The notes: generated from the letters alone by a model not told the origin. Counted from the stretch's first letter, positions 53,223 to 63,532 are shown. The stretch is DNA of 64,000 bases from Pseudomonas libanensis (GCF_001439685.1 NZ_JYLH01000004.1:186001-250000); one strand, 5' to 3'. A program made the numbers and translations.

Positions 53223-55268
53223 TTAAAGGGCATTCATCAGTGTGGTGAAGGTTTCCTGCGCAGCCTTGATGATCTGCGACGACGCGGTGTAGTACTGCTG
53301 GAACTTGATCATGTCGCCGGCTTCGTCATCCAGGTTGACCCCGGATACCGAGTTGCGCGCTTCCTTGTTGGCGCTCAGCAACGCGCCGGTGGCGGCGGTG
53401 TCGACCCCGGCCTGGCTGGCCTTGGCGCCCACTTGCGAGACCAGTTTGCTGTTGGCTCCCACCAGGCTGGTGCCGCCGTTGCCATCGCCCATGCCGACGG
53501 TCGCCTTGGTTTGCAGGTTCAGCAGCTCCTGGGCGTTGCGGCCGTCGGACTTGCCGCCACTGTTGAAGGCGAAGGTGGTGCTGTCGCCTTGTGCCGGTGA
53601 GCCGTTGACGGTGGTGTCGAACTTGAAGCTCTTGCCGGGGATCGCGGTACCGCTGGCGTCGCGCATCGGCACGTCCACGGTGATCTTGTTGCCCTGCCCC
53701 GGAATAATCGAGCCGGTGCTGATCGGGTTGCCCTTGGCATCGCTGATCGTGTAGGACTGCGTACCATCGGCGGCCGGTTTGGCAAAGACCATTTTTACCG
53801 GCATCGAGTTTTCAATACCGGCGCGCAGCTGTGCGGTGTCGGCGCCGCCATTAATATCCAGCGGCACCGTCAGGGACGGCTGGGTGAACGTACCCGTGCC
53901 ACTGTTGGTATTGCTGCTGGTACCCGCCAACGGGCCGGAAAACGCCAGCTTGTTCGCATCGGTGAGCGCCACGCCAATCGCGCTGGCCCCAGTGGCAGTC
54001 GGGCTGACCTTGAAACTGTCGCCATAGGCCATCGTGCCCTTGCCATCCAATGCCAAGGTAAAGCCATCCATGGTCGGCGGCGGCGTTGAGGACATATCAA
54101 AGGTGCCCATGGCCTTGCCGTCCGAGCGCAGTACCGTGACCTTGTTGGGGTCGGTCTTGTCGTTGAAGCTCACGGTGTAGTCAAACGCGGACAACTTGCT
54201 GCTGTCCTTGATCGTCACATTCAGGTTGCCTGCCCCGGCACTGTTGCCCAATGCACCCTGGCTGCGCGAGGCAATGGCGACGGCGCTATTGATGTCTTTG
54301 AACAGCGAAACGCCAAAGTCACCATTGAGGTCCAAGCCTTGGCCCAGTTGGTTGTTGATGGTGTCTGCGGTCGCTATGGCGATACGGCCCAGGTCATTGA
54401 TAGCCGGCATCAAGGCATCACTGCGATAACGCAACAGACCGCCGATGCTGCCGCCGCTGATCACGCCACCCAAGTCCATGGGGGTGCCGTTGGTATTCAA
54501 CTGGATGGTGTACTGGCTGTTATCGGTTTTGCTCGGCACTGCGGAAATCGTATTGGAGATCCCGCCTTCTACCAAGGACTGGCCGGTGCCGGTGGTCACG
54601 CTGAACTGGCCGTTCTTCTCGGTGGCCGTTACGCCGATCAGCTCATTGAGCGAGCGTACTGCCTCGTTACGCGAGTCCAGCAGGTTGGCCGGCGCATTGC
54701 CCGAGGCGCCTTGCACCTGGGTGATCTGCTTGTTGAGCGAGGCAATCGAGGCAGTCAATTGATTGACCTGCTCACTCATGCTGCTCAGTTGGTTGTTGAT
54801 GGTCTCTTTCTGCTGGGTCAATTGCGTCGAAATCGAGTTGAAACGACTGCTCAGGGTCTGGGCGTTGGTCACCAGCAGTTGCCGCGCAGAAAGATCACTG
54901 GGGTTGGACGCCGCGGTCTGCAGGGTGGCGAAGAACGAACTGAGCACCGAGGACAAACCGGTGGTCTTGTCCGACAACACTTTATCGACGGCGCTCACTT
55001 GGTCCAGGTACGCCTTGGCATCGTTATTCAGTGCCGTGCTGTTCTGGTAGGCGGTGTCGAGGTATTCGTTGTACACCCGGCGCACGTCAGCCAGGGTGGT
55101 ACCGGTGCCGATGAACACACCGCCGAACGGGTTCGACGCGTTAGTATTCTGCGTGGTCTGCTGACGCGAGTACCCTGGGGTATTAACGTTGGCGATGTTA
55201 TTACTCAAGACCGACAGCGATCCTTGAGCGGCGTTGAGCCCTGACATCCCGATACTGAGCAAACTCAT
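53223..55268 (-). CDS. flgK: Flagellar hook-associated protein FlgK
   Basis: The 681-residue protein has the FlgK N-terminus (SLLSIGMSGLNAAQGSLSVL, SNNIANVNTPGYSRQQTTQN), a coiled-coil region (KETINNQLSSMSEQVNQLTA) and the C-terminal SGVNLDDEAGDMIKFQQYYT and SSQIIKAAQETFTTLMNAL. It is the first hook-filament junction protein and is longer than the enteric form (about 547). Confidence 0.95.
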   Translation of the reverse strand: MSLLSIGMSGLNAAQGSLSVLSNNIANVNTPGYSRQQTTQNTNASNPFGGVFIGTGTTLADVRRVYNEYLDTAYQNSTALNNDAKAYLDQVSAVDKVLSDKTTGLSSVLSSFFATLQTAASNPSDLSARQLLVTNAQTLSSRFNSISTQLTQQKETINNQLSSMSEQVNQLTASIASLNKQITQVQGASGNAPANLLDSRNEAVRSLNELIGVTATEKNGQFSVTTGTGQSLVEGGISNTISAVPSKTDNSQYTIQLNTNGTPMDLGGVISGGSIGGLLRYRSDALMPAINDLGRIAIATADTINNQLGQGLDLNGDFGVSLFKDINSAVAIASRSQGALGNSAGAGNLNVTIKDSSKLSAFDYTVSFNDKTDPNKVTVLRSDGKAMGTFDMSSTPPPTMDGFTLALDGKGTMAYGDSFKVSPTATGASAIGVALTDANKLAFSGPLAGTSSNTNSGTGTFTQPSLTVPLDINGGADTAQLRAGIENSMPVKMVFAKPAADGTQSYTISDAKGNPISTGSIIPGQGNKITVDVPMRDASGTAIPGKSFKFDTTVNGSPAQGDSTTFAFNSGGKSDGRNAQELLNLQTKATVGMGDGNGGTSLVGANSKLVSQVGAKASQAGVDTAATGALLSANKEARNSVSGVNLDDEAGDMIKFQQYYTASSQIIKAAQETFTTLMNAL

Positions 55269-55278
55269 GGTTCAGACC

Positions 55279-56538
55279 TTATAAATGTGTGGTTGCGCCA
55301 GCGGCAGCGTAGTTCTGGTAACTGTTCATATTTTTTGCGATCTGCGAAATCTTGCTGGCGTAAGCCGGATCGGTTGCATAACCGGCTTTTTGCAACTCGC
55401 GTACAAACTGTTCCGGGTTATCGGCTGATTTCACGACTTCTTTATAGCGATCATGGCTTTGCAACAGAGTCACGAGGTCGTGGAAGCTGTCTTGGTAGGA
55501 GCTGTAGGAACGGAACTGCGCCGTTTCCTTGACCATCGCGCCATCGCGAAACTCACTGGTGATCGCCCGGGCCTGGCCACCCTGCCAACTCTGGCCGGCC
55601 TTGATGCCGAACAGGTTGTGGCTGCTGCTGCCGTCCTCGGCGCGCATCACCGATTTGCCCCAGCCGGTTTCCAGTGCGGCCTGGGCCACCAGGTATTTGG
55701 GATCGATACCGATACGCGCGGCGGCCGCCTTGGCCATCGGCAGCATGGTGGCGACGAATTCGTCCTGGGAGCTGAAGGCTTTTTTCGCCGGCGCCAGCGG
55801 TGGCTGGGCAATGGCGCGGCCATAGACCTGCATTTGTCCGCTTGGCACGGCAAAGCTGCGGGCGGCGCTGCTGACCACATTGTCGTCGGCGGCGCTGTTG
55901 CGCAGGGGCGCGCTTTTGGCTTCGGCAGTGACCGGGACGCTCGGCACGATGCCGGCCAGCAGGCGGTCGGCCAGTTTGCTTGGCAAGGCGATACGGCGCT
56001 GGTTCATCAGCTCCATGTCGTTGGTGTGCGCACTGGCGCCTTCAGGGACCGCCACGCGATACGCCCATAAAGGCCGCTGGCCATTGGAGCGGCCCAGCGG
56101 CCCGTCGGCCTGGGTACCGGCGCCAATCTCGGTCGGCACATCGACTTTCTTCACCGGTACATCCGCCGCCGGGCCTTGCAAGGTGGCGGCCTGGGCCTGC
56201 ACCGGCTTGTTCTTCTGCATCTGGCGCATCAGCACGTCGGCCAGGCCGATACCGCCGCCTTCGCGGGACATCGAGACCGCCAGTTGCTGGTCGTACATTT
56301 CCTGATACTGCTTGGCCGCCGGGGTGTTCAGCGGGTTGTCCTTGCCCAGGGCGTCGGTGGCCGAGCGCATGGACTTGAGCATCTCGTTGAGGAACAGCGA
56401 CTCGAACTCCTGCGCCACCTTGCGCATATTGCCTTCGCTGTTCTTGTCGGCGCCGACCTTGAGCTGGTTAAGCCGGTTCAAGTCGGAGTAAGACCCCGAG
56501 TCCGCCGTGCTGCTGATGCCGCTTTTGCGCATATCCAT
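55279..56538 (-). CDS. flgJ: Flagellar rod cap and peptidoglycan hydrolase FlgJ
   Basis: The 419-residue protein has an N-terminal rod-cap domain (KVAQEFESLFLNEMLKSMRS), a long linker, and a C-terminal muramidase domain (AKAAAARIGIDPKYLVAQAA, LETGWGKSVMRAEDGSSSHN, LFGIKAGQSWQGGQA). It opens the cell wall for the rod. Of two in-frame ATGs, 56538 (MDMRKSGIS) has the better spacing from GAGG; 56544 is the alternative. Confidence 0.93.
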   Translation of the reverse strand: MDMRKSGISSTADSGSYSDLNRLNQLKVGADKNSEGNMRKVAQEFESLFLNEMLKSMRSATDALGKDNPLNTPAAKQYQEMYDQQLAVSMSREGGGIGLADVLMRQMQKNKPVQAQAATLQGPAADVPVKKVDVPTEIGAGTQADGPLGRSNGQRPLWAYRVAVPEGASAHTNDMELMNQRRIALPSKLADRLLAGIVPSVPVTAEAKSAPLRNSAADDNVVSSAARSFAVPSGQMQVYGRAIAQPPLAPAKKAFSSQDEFVATMLPMAKAAAARIGIDPKYLVAQAALETGWGKSVMRAEDGSSSHNLFGIKAGQSWQGGQARAITSEFRDGAMVKETAQFRSYSSYQDSFHDLVTLLQSHDRYKEVVKSADNPEQFVRELQKAGYATDPAYASKISQIAKNMNSYQNYAAAGATTHL

Positions 56539-56548
56539 GGCCATGGCC

Positions 56549-57664
56549 TCAGATCACAATGAGGTCGGCTTGCAAGGCGCCGGCCTGTTTCAAAGCTTCA
56601 AGGATCGCCATCAAGTCGCCGGGCGCTGCGCCCACCTGGTTCACCGCGCGGACAATTTCGTCCAGGGTGGTGCCGGGGCCGAACTTGAACATCGGCTTGG
56701 CTTCTTGCTGGGCATTGACCCGCGAGCGCGGGACCACGGCGGTCTGGCCGTTGGACAGCGGCCCCGGCTGGCTGACGATCGGGTCTTCGGTGATGGTCAC
56801 CGTCAGGCTGCCGTGGGTCACCGCTGCCGGCGAAACCTTGACGTTCTGGCCGATCACGATAGTGCCTGTACGCGAATTGATAATGACTTTTGCCACAGCC
56901 TGACCGGGGTCGACCTCAAGGTTCTCCAGGATCGACAGGTAGTCCACGCGCTGGCTTGGGTCCAACGGCGCGGTGACGCGGATCGAGCCGCCGTCGATGG
57001 CCTGGGCCACGCCCGGGCCGAGCATGTCGTTGATTTTGTCGACTACGCGCTTGGCGGTGGTGAAGTCGGAACGGTTGAGGTTCAGGGTCAGGCTATTGCC
57101 CTGATTGAAACCGCTCGGCACGGTGCGTTCAACCGAGGCGCCACCGGGGATGCGCCCGGCCGACGGTACGTTGACGGTGATCTTCGAACCATCGCGGCCT
57201 TCGGCGTCAAACCCGCCCACCACCAGGTTGCCCTGGGCGATGGCGTAGACGTTACCGTCGATACCTTTAAGCGGCGTCATCAGCAAAGTGCCGCCGCGCA
57301 GGCTTTTGGAGTTGCCCATGGACGAAACGGTGATATCCACCACCTGGCCCGGCTTGGCGAACGGCGGCAAGTCGGCACTGATCGACACGGCGGCGACGTT
57401 CTTCAACTGGACGTTGCCCGAGCCTGGCGGCACCTTGATGCCGAACTGCGAGAGCATGTTGTTGAAGGTCTGCAGGGTGAACGGCGTCTGGGTGGTCTGG
57501 TCACCCGTGCCGTTGAGCCCCACCACCAGGCCATAGCCGATCAACTGGTTGGAACGCACGCCGGAAATACTGGCGATGTCCTTCAGGCGTTCGGCCTGGG
57601 CCACAGCGCTTAAGGCCAGCAAGAGTGCCGTCGCCATCAGCTGTTTGAAGTTCAAAGTGGCCAC
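56549..57664 (-). CDS. flgI: Flagellar P-ring protein FlgI
   Basis: The 371-residue protein has a signal peptide ([20 protein letters not shown] ending AQA-ER) and the family core ([60 protein letters not shown]). It builds the periplasmic bushing ring. The stop is followed closely by flgJ and its start is next to the flgH stop. Confidence 0.95.
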   Translation of the reverse strand: MATLNFKQLMATALLLALSAVAQAERLKDIASISGVRSNQLIGYGLVVGLNGTGDQTTQTPFTLQTFNNMLSQFGIKVPPGSGNVQLKNVAAVSISADLPPFAKPGQVVDITVSSMGNSKSLRGGTLLMTPLKGIDGNVYAIAQGNLVVGGFDAEGRDGSKITVNVPSAGRIPGGASVERTVPSGFNQGNSLTLNLNRSDFTTAKRVVDKINDMLGPGVAQAIDGGSIRVTAPLDPSQRVDYLSILENLEVDPGQAVAKVIINSRTGTIVIGQNVKVSPAAVTHGSLTVTITEDPIVSQPGPLSNGQTAVVPRSRVNAQQEAKPMFKFGPGTTLDEIVRAVNQVGAAPGDLMAILEALKQAGALQADLIVI

Positions 57665-58360
57665 CTAGAAAGGGAACAGCGGGCTAAGGAAGAACCGGTC
57701 GAACCAGCCCGGCTGACTGGCATCAGCAAACGAACCCGTACCCGAGTAGGTGATGCGTGCATCGGCAATCCGCGTCGAAGGCACGGTATTGTCGGTGGAA
57801 ATATCATCGGCGCGGACCATCCCGGCAATGCGCACCAGCTCGTCGCCGGTGTTGAGGGTCATCCACTTCTCACCGCGTATGGCAATGATGCCGTTGGGCA
57901 ATACGTCGGCCACGGTCACGGTGATCGAACCGGTCAGGCTGTTGCCCTGCCCCGCCGCACTCTTGCCGTTGGTGGCGCGGTCGCCGCTGTAGCCGGCATC
58001 CAGGCTCAGGTCACCGCCGCCCAGGGGGTTGTTGGTGCTGAGGCCACCCCCGAACAACGAGGTCAGGCCGATGCTCGCCTTGCTGTTCTTGCCGATCTGC
58101 GAGTTGGCGTTCTTGCTGGCCTGGGTCTTCTCGTTGAGGGTGATGGTAATGATGTCACCGACCCGAAACGCCTTGCGGTCGCTGTACAGGTTCTGTTCGA
58201 AACCGGCCTGGTAGATCGAGCCATTGTTGGCCGCCGCCGGCAATGGCGTGCGCGGCAACACCGGCGCGTAGTACGGGTCATTGGGCTTTGGCGTCGGGGC
58301 CACACACCCCGCGAGCACGGCGATCCCACTCAATGCCAAAACGGAAACATAGCGATTCAT
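57665..58360 (-). CDS. flgH: Flagellar L-ring lipoprotein FlgH
   Basis: The 231-residue protein has a lipoprotein signal ([11 protein letters not shown], lipobox LAGC) and the FlgH core ([60 protein letters not shown]). It forms the outer-membrane ring. It is one base from flgI. Confidence 0.95.
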   Translation of the reverse strand: MNRYVSVLALSGIAVLAGCVAPTPKPNDPYYAPVLPRTPLPAAANNGSIYQAGFEQNLYSDRKAFRVGDIITITLNEKTQASKNANSQIGKNSKASIGLTSLFGGGLSTNNPLGGGDLSLDAGYSGDRATNGKSAAGQGNSLTGSITVTVADVLPNGIIAIRGEKWMTLNTGDELVRIAGMVRADDISTDNTVPSTRIADARITYSGTGSFADASQPGWFDRFFLSPLFPF

Positions 58361-58412
58361 GACCCTTACCTCATGGTGTTGCAGGCGCTTCTTGAAAGCG
58401 CCCCAGACTGGA

Positions 58413-59198
58413 TTACAGATTCTGCGTAACGAACGAAAGCATCTGGTCGGCGGTGGAAATCACCTTGGAGTTCATCTCGTAGGCGCGCTGGGTGGTGATC
58501 ATGTTGACCATCTCCTCAACGGTGCTGACGTTGGAGGTTTCCAGGGTGCTTTGCAGGGTGGTGCCGAAACCGTTCAGGCCAGGGGTGCCGATTTGCGGCG
58601 CGCCGCTGGACGCGGTTTCCAGGAACAGGTTGTTGCCCATCGCCTGCAGGCCGGCCGGGTTGATGAAGTCGGCGGTTTGCAGGTTACCGATCACTTGCGA
58701 CGCCGGGTTGCCGGCCACGGTGATCGACACGGTACCGTCGTTGCCCACGGTAAAGGTCTTGGCATCCGGTGGTACTACCACGGCAGGTTCCAGGGCGAAA
58801 CCGTTGGCGGTGACGATCTGGCCATTGGAGTCCAGGTGGAAAGTACCGTCACGGGTATAGGAGGTGGTGCCATCCGGTTGCAACACCTGGAAGAAGCCAC
58901 GGCCGTTGATGGCCATGTCCAGCGGTTGTCCGGTTTGCTGCAGGTTACCGGCGCTGAAGTTTTTCTGGGTGCCGACGATCTGCACACCGGTACCCAGCTG
59001 CAGGCCCGAAGGCAATTCGCTGTCCTGGGTCGACTGGGCGCCTGGCTGCTTCTTGATCTGATAGAGCAGGTCCTGGAACTCGGCGCGATCACGTTTGAAG
59101 CCCGTGGTCGAGACGTTCGCCAGGTTGTTGGAAATGGTGGTCAGGTTGGTGTCCTGGGCGGACAGGCCTGTCTTGGCAACCCATAGAGCCGGAAGCAT
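58413..59198 (-). CDS. flgG: Flagellar distal rod protein FlgG
   Basis: The 261-residue rod protein has the conserved N-terminus ([40 protein letters not shown]) and C-terminus ([40 protein letters not shown]). It is the distal rod subunit and lies between flgF and flgH. Confidence 0.95.
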   Translation of the reverse strand: MLPALWVAKTGLSAQDTNLTTISNNLANVSTTGFKRDRAEFQDLLYQIKKQPGAQSTQDSELPSGLQLGTGVQIVGTQKNFSAGNLQQTGQPLDMAINGRGFFQVLQPDGTTSYTRDGTFHLDSNGQIVTANGFALEPAVVVPPDAKTFTVGNDGTVSITVAGNPASQVIGNLQTADFINPAGLQAMGNNLFLETASSGAPQIGTPGLNGFGTTLQSTLETSNVSTVEEMVNMITTQRAYEMNSKVISTADQMLSFVTQNL

Positions 59199-59255
59199 GC
59201 TGTTCTCCTTCGTGCGCCTGTTTGTTGGCGCCGTGCGACGAAATTAATTAGGGGC

Positions 59256-59996
59256 CTAGCTCATTTGCATGACGCGAGTCATGGCCTGGTCGTCTTCTTT
59301 AGCGCTGTTCATCATCTTGATGTGCAGCTCGAACTGCTTGGAAAGCGCCAGCACCGCGGTCATTTCCTCTACCGCGTTGACGTTGCTCGCCTGCAGGAAG
59401 CCCGAGGTCAGGGTGACGTTCGCGTCGGCCTGGGCCGGCTGGCCATCCCTGGTGTGGATGGTGCCGTCCAGGCCCTTGGTCATGTTCTTGAGGTCGGGCT
59501 GGACCAGCTTGATGCGGTCTACTTCCGCCATCACCCGTGGGCCTTCGCCCATGGCGCGAATGCTGATGGTGCCGTCTGCACCCACTTCGATTTTCTGCTG
59601 GGGTGGCACGGCAATCGGGCCGCCGTTGCCCATGATCGGCATACCGTTGCCGGCACGCAGCACGCCCAGGGCATCCACATTCATGCTGGCGCTGCGCACG
59701 TAGGCTTCGCCGCCATCCGGGGTTTGCACGGCCATCCAGCCGTCGCCGCTGACGGCTACATCCAGGTCACGACCGGTTTCGATCATCGCCCCCGGAGAGA
59801 AATCAGTGGCCGGCCGCTCGGTCATGGCAAATGCCCGCGCCGGAAAGCTGTCACCGAACACCGGCATCGAACGCGCCTGCTCCAAGTCACGCTGGAAGCC
59901 GTTGGTGGAAATGTTCGCCAGATTGTTGGCATGGGCCTTCTGCGCCAGTGCGTTCTGACTGGCGCCGGTCATTGCCACATAAAGGTATTTGTCCAC
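59256..59996 (-). CDS. flgF: Flagellar proximal rod protein FlgF
   Basis: The 246-residue protein has rod-protein termini (YLYVAMTGASQNALAQKAHA, NNLANISTNGFQRDLEQARS; LQASNVNAVEEMTAVLALSK). It is the first gene of the flgFGHIJKL operon with a sigma-54 promoter 57 bases upstream. The flgBCDE genes are not in the window; a repeat-rich gap and phhR come next. Confidence 0.95.
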   Translation of the reverse strand: MDKYLYVAMTGASQNALAQKAHANNLANISTNGFQRDLEQARSMPVFGDSFPARAFAMTERPATDFSPGAMIETGRDLDVAVSGDGWMAVQTPDGGEAYVRSASMNVDALGVLRAGNGMPIMGNGGPIAVPPQQKIEVGADGTISIRAMGEGPRVMAEVDRIKLVQPDLKNMTKGLDGTIHTRDGQPAQADANVTLTSGFLQASNVNAVEEMTAVLALSKQFELHIKMMNSAKEDDQAMTRVMQMS

Positions 59997-60052
59997 GCTC
60001 TATCCTCTTTCTGACGGACGCTTGCCGTCCACCGCTGTACTAATGAGGCTTA

Positions 60053-60068
60053 AGCAATTTGCGAACCA
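60053..60068 (-). promoter_or_regulatory. Sigma-54 promoter of the flgF operon
   Basis: The minus strand reads TGGTTCGCAAATTGCT with exact GG-N10-GC spacing and an intact TTGC. It lies 57 bases upstream of the flgF start. Confidence 0.8.
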
Positions 60069-60210
60069 ACTTTTAAAAAGAGGCTGAAGTCCAGGCGCGA
60101 CGGGGGTTTCGTGGAGGTATCTGAAATCGGAAGGGAAGAAACAGTCGAAAAAACGGCGGACTACTGCCGCCTGCGGCAAACACCGGCCTTAAATCCGGTA
60201 GAGATCAAAG

Positions 60211-60235
60211 GTGGGAGCTGGCTTGCCTGCGATAG
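60211..60235. repeat. Single REP element
   Basis: GTGGGAGCTGGCTTGCCTGC followed by GATAG is the standard REP arm. A degenerate partner (GCGCTATCGCAGCATGGG) lies about 60 bases further on, so this is probably a decayed doublet in the gap between flgF and phhR. Confidence 0.8.
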
Positions 60236-60379
60236 CGGTTGGGCAGGCACTGATATGCCAACTGACAGTGCGCTATCGCAGCATGGGTATCTACACAACT
60301 TTGGTACGCCGCTGCTCCTATGCAAGGGTGCTTGCTGCCTGGCAGCTTATAGCTATCTAACTGATGCACCGCGATCCAA

Positions 60380-60410
60380 ATGTGGGAGGGGGCTTGCCCC
60401 CGATGGCGGC
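60380..60410. repeat. Variant REP element
   Basis: ATGTGGGAGGGGGCTTGCCC followed by CCGATGGCGG is the CCCC-core sister type, like the pair at 25053-25149. A single arm only. Confidence 0.75.
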
Positions 60411-60443
60411 CTGACAGCCGACCAGGATGTTGGATCAGACTGA

Positions 60444-60752
60444 GTACATATCCGTTATTTAGGTAACGGCCACTTAGGGTTCCGCCCTTACGGCGGCTCA
60501 CTTTTGAACAGCGCAAAAGTAAGCAAAACGCTCTTACCCCACCACTCGGCACCTCGCTTGGGCTCGGTGTGCCCGTAATCCGACAGGGATTTGGGGAGCC
60601 GCCGCCACGCGCCATCCATGGCGCGGGGCGGCTAAACCGGCATCCCTGCCGGTTTACCCCCCAAATCCCTGTCGAATTCCGGCCAGCGTGGTTTAACGGG
60701 GCGCCTAAGATCAAAAGCAGATCAAGAGCGGCTCGCTTCGCATCGTGGTTAC
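60444..60752. repeat. Long structured dispersed repeat, copy 2 (inverted relative to 9824-10146)
   Basis: About 310 bases match copy 1 in reverse complement, from GTACATATCCG at one end to CGCTTCGCATCGTGGTTAC at the other. The central hairpins AAACCGGCA/TGCCGGTTT and CGCGCCAT/ATGGCGCG are intact. The two copies differ mainly in the segment nearest 60460-60540. They flank the motility cluster in opposite orientations, 50 kb apart. Confidence 0.88.
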
Positions 60753-60794
60753 GGTTGGGTCGGCTGATATAAAGTTGTGTAGATACCTATGGCT

Positions 60795-60817
60795 ATCGCA
60801 GGCAAGCCAGCTCCCAC
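60795..60817. repeat. Single REP element downstream of phhR
   Basis: TCGCAGGCAAGCCAGCTCCC followed by ACC is one REP arm, five bases past the phhR stop. No close partner. Confidence 0.8.
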
Positions 60818-60821
60818 CGTT

Positions 60822-62387
60822 TTAACTGCGATCGGCCTTGAGCACTTCGTAATCGCGCAGCTTGTTGGCGATGGTGGTGTGCGACACCCCCAGGCGCTTG
60901 CCCAACTGGCGACTGCTCGGGTGTTCGGCGTACAGGCTTTCCAACACCGCCCTCTCAAAGCGCCCGACGATATCCTCCAGGCTACCCTCCAGAGAAAAAT
61001 CGCCCAGCGGCTGGCGCACGCCATAATCCGGCAAGCGAATATGCTCAACCTTGACCGTGCCGCCCTCACACAAAGACACCGCCTGGAACAGCACGTTTTC
61101 CAGTTGCCGCACGTTGCCCGGCCAGTGGTAGTGGCTGAGTTTGTCCATGGCCGCAGGGGCCAGCTTGGGCAGTGGGCAACCGATCTGCCGGCTGGCCTGG
61201 TCGAGAAAGTGCTCGACCAACGGCGCGAGGCCATCCAGGCATTCGCGCAACGGCGGGATATGCAACGACAGCACATTGAGCCGGTGATAAAGATCCTGGC
61301 GAAATTCACCTCGGGCGCAGAGTTCCGACAAGTCCACCTGAGTGGCGCAGATCACGCGCACATCCAGGTACACCTCTTCGTCACTGCCGACCCGGCGAAA
61401 GCAGCCGTCCTGCAGGAAGCGCAACAACTTCACCTGCAAACGGGCGCTCATTTCCCCCACCCCATCGAGGAACAAGGTGCCGCCCGCAGTCAGCTCCAGC
61501 AGCCCGAGCTTGCCTTCCGCCCGCGCGCCTTCAAAAGCGCCGGGGCCGTAGCCGAATAGTTCGGTCTCGGCCATCGACTCGGGCAACCCTGCACAGTTGA
61601 GCGCCATCAGCGGTGATTGCCCACGGGGGCTGGCCAAGTGGCAGGCACGGGCCAGCAACTCTTTACCGGTGCCGGTTTCACCTTCTATTAATAGAGGCGC
61701 ATCCAGTGGCGCCATGCGCCGCGCTTCGCGGACCACCGCGGCCATGACCTTGGAGCTCTGGAAGATACTGTCGAAACCGCGCAGCTCTTGCTTGCGCACG
61801 TTATAGATACGCTCACCGACGCGGTCGGCGCGATGCAAGGTGAGCACCGCGCCGGCCATGGCTTCGCTGTCATCGTGTTCGGAAGATTGCAGCGGCGCGA
61901 TATCCGCCAGGAACACGTCCCCCTTGACCTTGACCCGCAGCCCATTGATGCGCGATTTGCTGGCGCGTACCAACTCCGGCAAGTCGAAATCCTCAGCGTA
62001 GCGCGACAACGGAATGCCCGGCACTTCGTCCACCCGCACGCCGAGCAACTGCGCCGCTGCACGGTTGGCGGCCACGATGGAGCCGCCCATATCGATGGAC
62101 AACACTGGAAACTCCAGGGCGCCGAGCAGCGCATTGAGTTCCATATGCCGCCGCTCGCTGGGCATCAGCCCCACTCGCTTGACGCCGAACACGCCGCCAA
62201 TCGCTTCGAACTGCGGGCGTAGTGCCTGGAACTGCATGTTCACCAGGTTCGGGCAGAACAGGTAGATGGCATTGCCATGCTCACCGCCGACCTCGCCCTT
62301 GGCGACGTTGACGCCGTATTCCACCAGCAGGTTGAGGATGTCCCGCAGGATGCCGATGCGGTTCTGGCAATGCACTTTGATACGCAT
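60822..62387 (-). CDS. phhR: Aromatic amino acid regulator PhhR (TyrR family)
   Basis: The 521-residue protein has an N-terminal ACT domain (MRIKVHCQNRIGILRDILNL), a PAS domain (LLGALEFPVLSIDMGGSIVA), an AAA+ domain with Walker A LIEGETGTGKELLARA and GPGAFEGA where sigma-54 activators have GAFTGA, and a C-terminal helix-turn-helix (RQLGKRLGVSHTTIANKLRD). It activates phhABC in response to phenylalanine/tyrosine. The start at 62387 gives the TyrR-type N-terminus. It is divergent from phhA. Confidence 0.94.
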   Translation of the reverse strand: MRIKVHCQNRIGILRDILNLLVEYGVNVAKGEVGGEHGNAIYLFCPNLVNMQFQALRPQFEAIGGVFGVKRVGLMPSERRHMELNALLGALEFPVLSIDMGGSIVAANRAAAQLLGVRVDEVPGIPLSRYAEDFDLPELVRASKSRINGLRVKVKGDVFLADIAPLQSSEHDDSEAMAGAVLTLHRADRVGERIYNVRKQELRGFDSIFQSSKVMAAVVREARRMAPLDAPLLIEGETGTGKELLARACHLASPRGQSPLMALNCAGLPESMAETELFGYGPGAFEGARAEGKLGLLELTAGGTLFLDGVGEMSARLQVKLLRFLQDGCFRRVGSDEEVYLDVRVICATQVDLSELCARGEFRQDLYHRLNVLSLHIPPLRECLDGLAPLVEHFLDQASRQIGCPLPKLAPAAMDKLSHYHWPGNVRQLENVLFQAVSLCEGGTVKVEHIRLPDYGVRQPLGDFSLEGSLEDIVGRFERAVLESLYAEHPSSRQLGKRLGVSHTTIANKLRDYEVLKADRS

Positions 62388-62506
62388 GAAAGGCTCGAAA
62401 AGTAGGTAGGCGCCGCGTCTTTTTGTCGCCGGGCGCAGATAGTCGTCAAGATTATGTGACAGAGTGTAGGCGTTTCCCAGCCCATAGCGCGGATAAGCCA
62501 TCCATC

Positions 62507-62524
62507 CGTAACGAATACTTTACG
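62507..62524. promoter_or_regulatory. PhhR/TyrR box in the phhR-phhA gap
   Basis: CGTAAC-GAATAC-TTTACG matches the TyrR/PhhR half-site layout TGTAAA-N6-TTTACA with imperfect outer bases. It lies 119 bases upstream of phhA and 120 upstream of phhR. A weaker second candidate, TGGTAA-N6-CTACAT, is at 62530-62547. No clear sigma-54 site was seen. Confidence 0.65.
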
Positions 62525-62642
62525 AAAAATGGTAATTATTCCTACATATCCAGCTGCATCGTAGATGGAATCCTGCGCCCGCCGGGTTATCAATAGTGCA
62601 TCGCAGGACATAACAAGAACGAATGCCTAGCAGGAGAGCCGT

Positions 62643-63434
62643 ATGAAGCAGACGCACTACGTGGCCCGCGAGCCCGATGCGCAAGGTTTTATCCACTACC
62701 CGCCGGAAGAACACGCGGTGTGGAATACCCTGATCACTCGTCAACTCAAAGTGATCGAGGGTCGTGCCTGCCAGGAATACCTGGACGGCATCGACAAGCT
62801 CGGCCTGCCCCTGGATCGCATCCCCCAGTTGGGCGAAATCAACAAGGTGCTGGCCGAAACCACTGGCTGGCAAGTCGCCCGCGTGCCGGCGCTGATTCCC
62901 TTCCAGACTTTTTTTGAATTGCTTGCCAGCAAGCAGTTTCCGGTGGCGACGTTTATTCGCACTCGTGAAGAACTGGACTACCTGCAAGAGCCGGATATTT
63001 TCCACGAGATCTTTGGCCACTGCCCTTTGCTGACCAACCCCTGGTTCGCCGAATTCACCCACACCTACGGCAAGCTCGGCCTGGCGGCCACCAAGGAGCA
63101 AAGGGTGTACCTGGCGCGCCTGTACTGGATGACCATCGAGTTCGGCCTGGTGGACACGCCCCAGGGCCGGCGTATCTACGGTGGCGGCATTCTGTCGTCG
63201 CCTAAAGAAAGTGTGTATTGCCTGTCGGACGAGCCCGAGCACCAAGCCTTCGACCCGCTGGAAGCGATGCGCACCCCCTATCGCATCGACATCCTGCAAC
63301 CGCTGTACTTCGTATTGCCCGAACTCAAGCGCCTGTTCGACGTGGCGCAGGAAGACATCATGGGCATGGTCGAGCGCGGTATGGAGTTGGGCCTGCACGC
63401 CCCCAAGTTCCCACCCAAACCAAAAGCCGCGTGA
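62643..63434 (+). CDS. phhA: Phenylalanine 4-monooxygenase PhhA
   Basis: The 263-residue enzyme hydroxylates phenylalanine to tyrosine with tetrahydrobiopterin. The iron ligands His121, His126 and Glu166 are visible in DIFHEIFGHCPLLTNPWFAE and YWMTIEFGLV. It is followed after 98 bases by phhB, the pterin recycling enzyme. The start follows CAGGAGAGCCGT. Confidence 0.96.
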   Translation: MKQTHYVAREPDAQGFIHYPPEEHAVWNTLITRQLKVIEGRACQEYLDGIDKLGLPLDRIPQLGEINKVLAETTGWQVARVPALIPFQTFFELLASKQFPVATFIRTREELDYLQEPDIFHEIFGHCPLLTNPWFAEFTHTYGKLGLAATKEQRVYLARLYWMTIEFGLVDTPQGRRIYGGGILSSPKESVYCLSDEPEHQAFDPLEAMRTPYRIDILQPLYFVLPELKRLFDVAQEDIMGMVERGMELGLHAPKFPPKPKAA

Positions 63435-63532
63435 ACCTTACGTTTTCAGGCCAGGTGAGTCTGTTCCCTGGCCCCGCGTTGCTTTAGGGTAACGCCACTG
63501 ACCTTCAAACATTCGAATTCAGGACACCTCCC

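Noticed and set aside
60205..60714. Minus-strand open frame of 169 codons in the gap between flgF and phhR (and the similar one at 9789-10208)
   Set aside because: Both lie within the dispersed repeat and REP sequences. Their similarity reflects the repeat, not a protein. They have no ribosome site, and the reading frame is broken differently in the two copies.
62388..62642. Possible sigma-54 promoter for phhA (TGGAATCCTGCGCCC near 62570)
   Set aside because: The spacing and the -12 element do not fit the GG-N10-GC requirement well.
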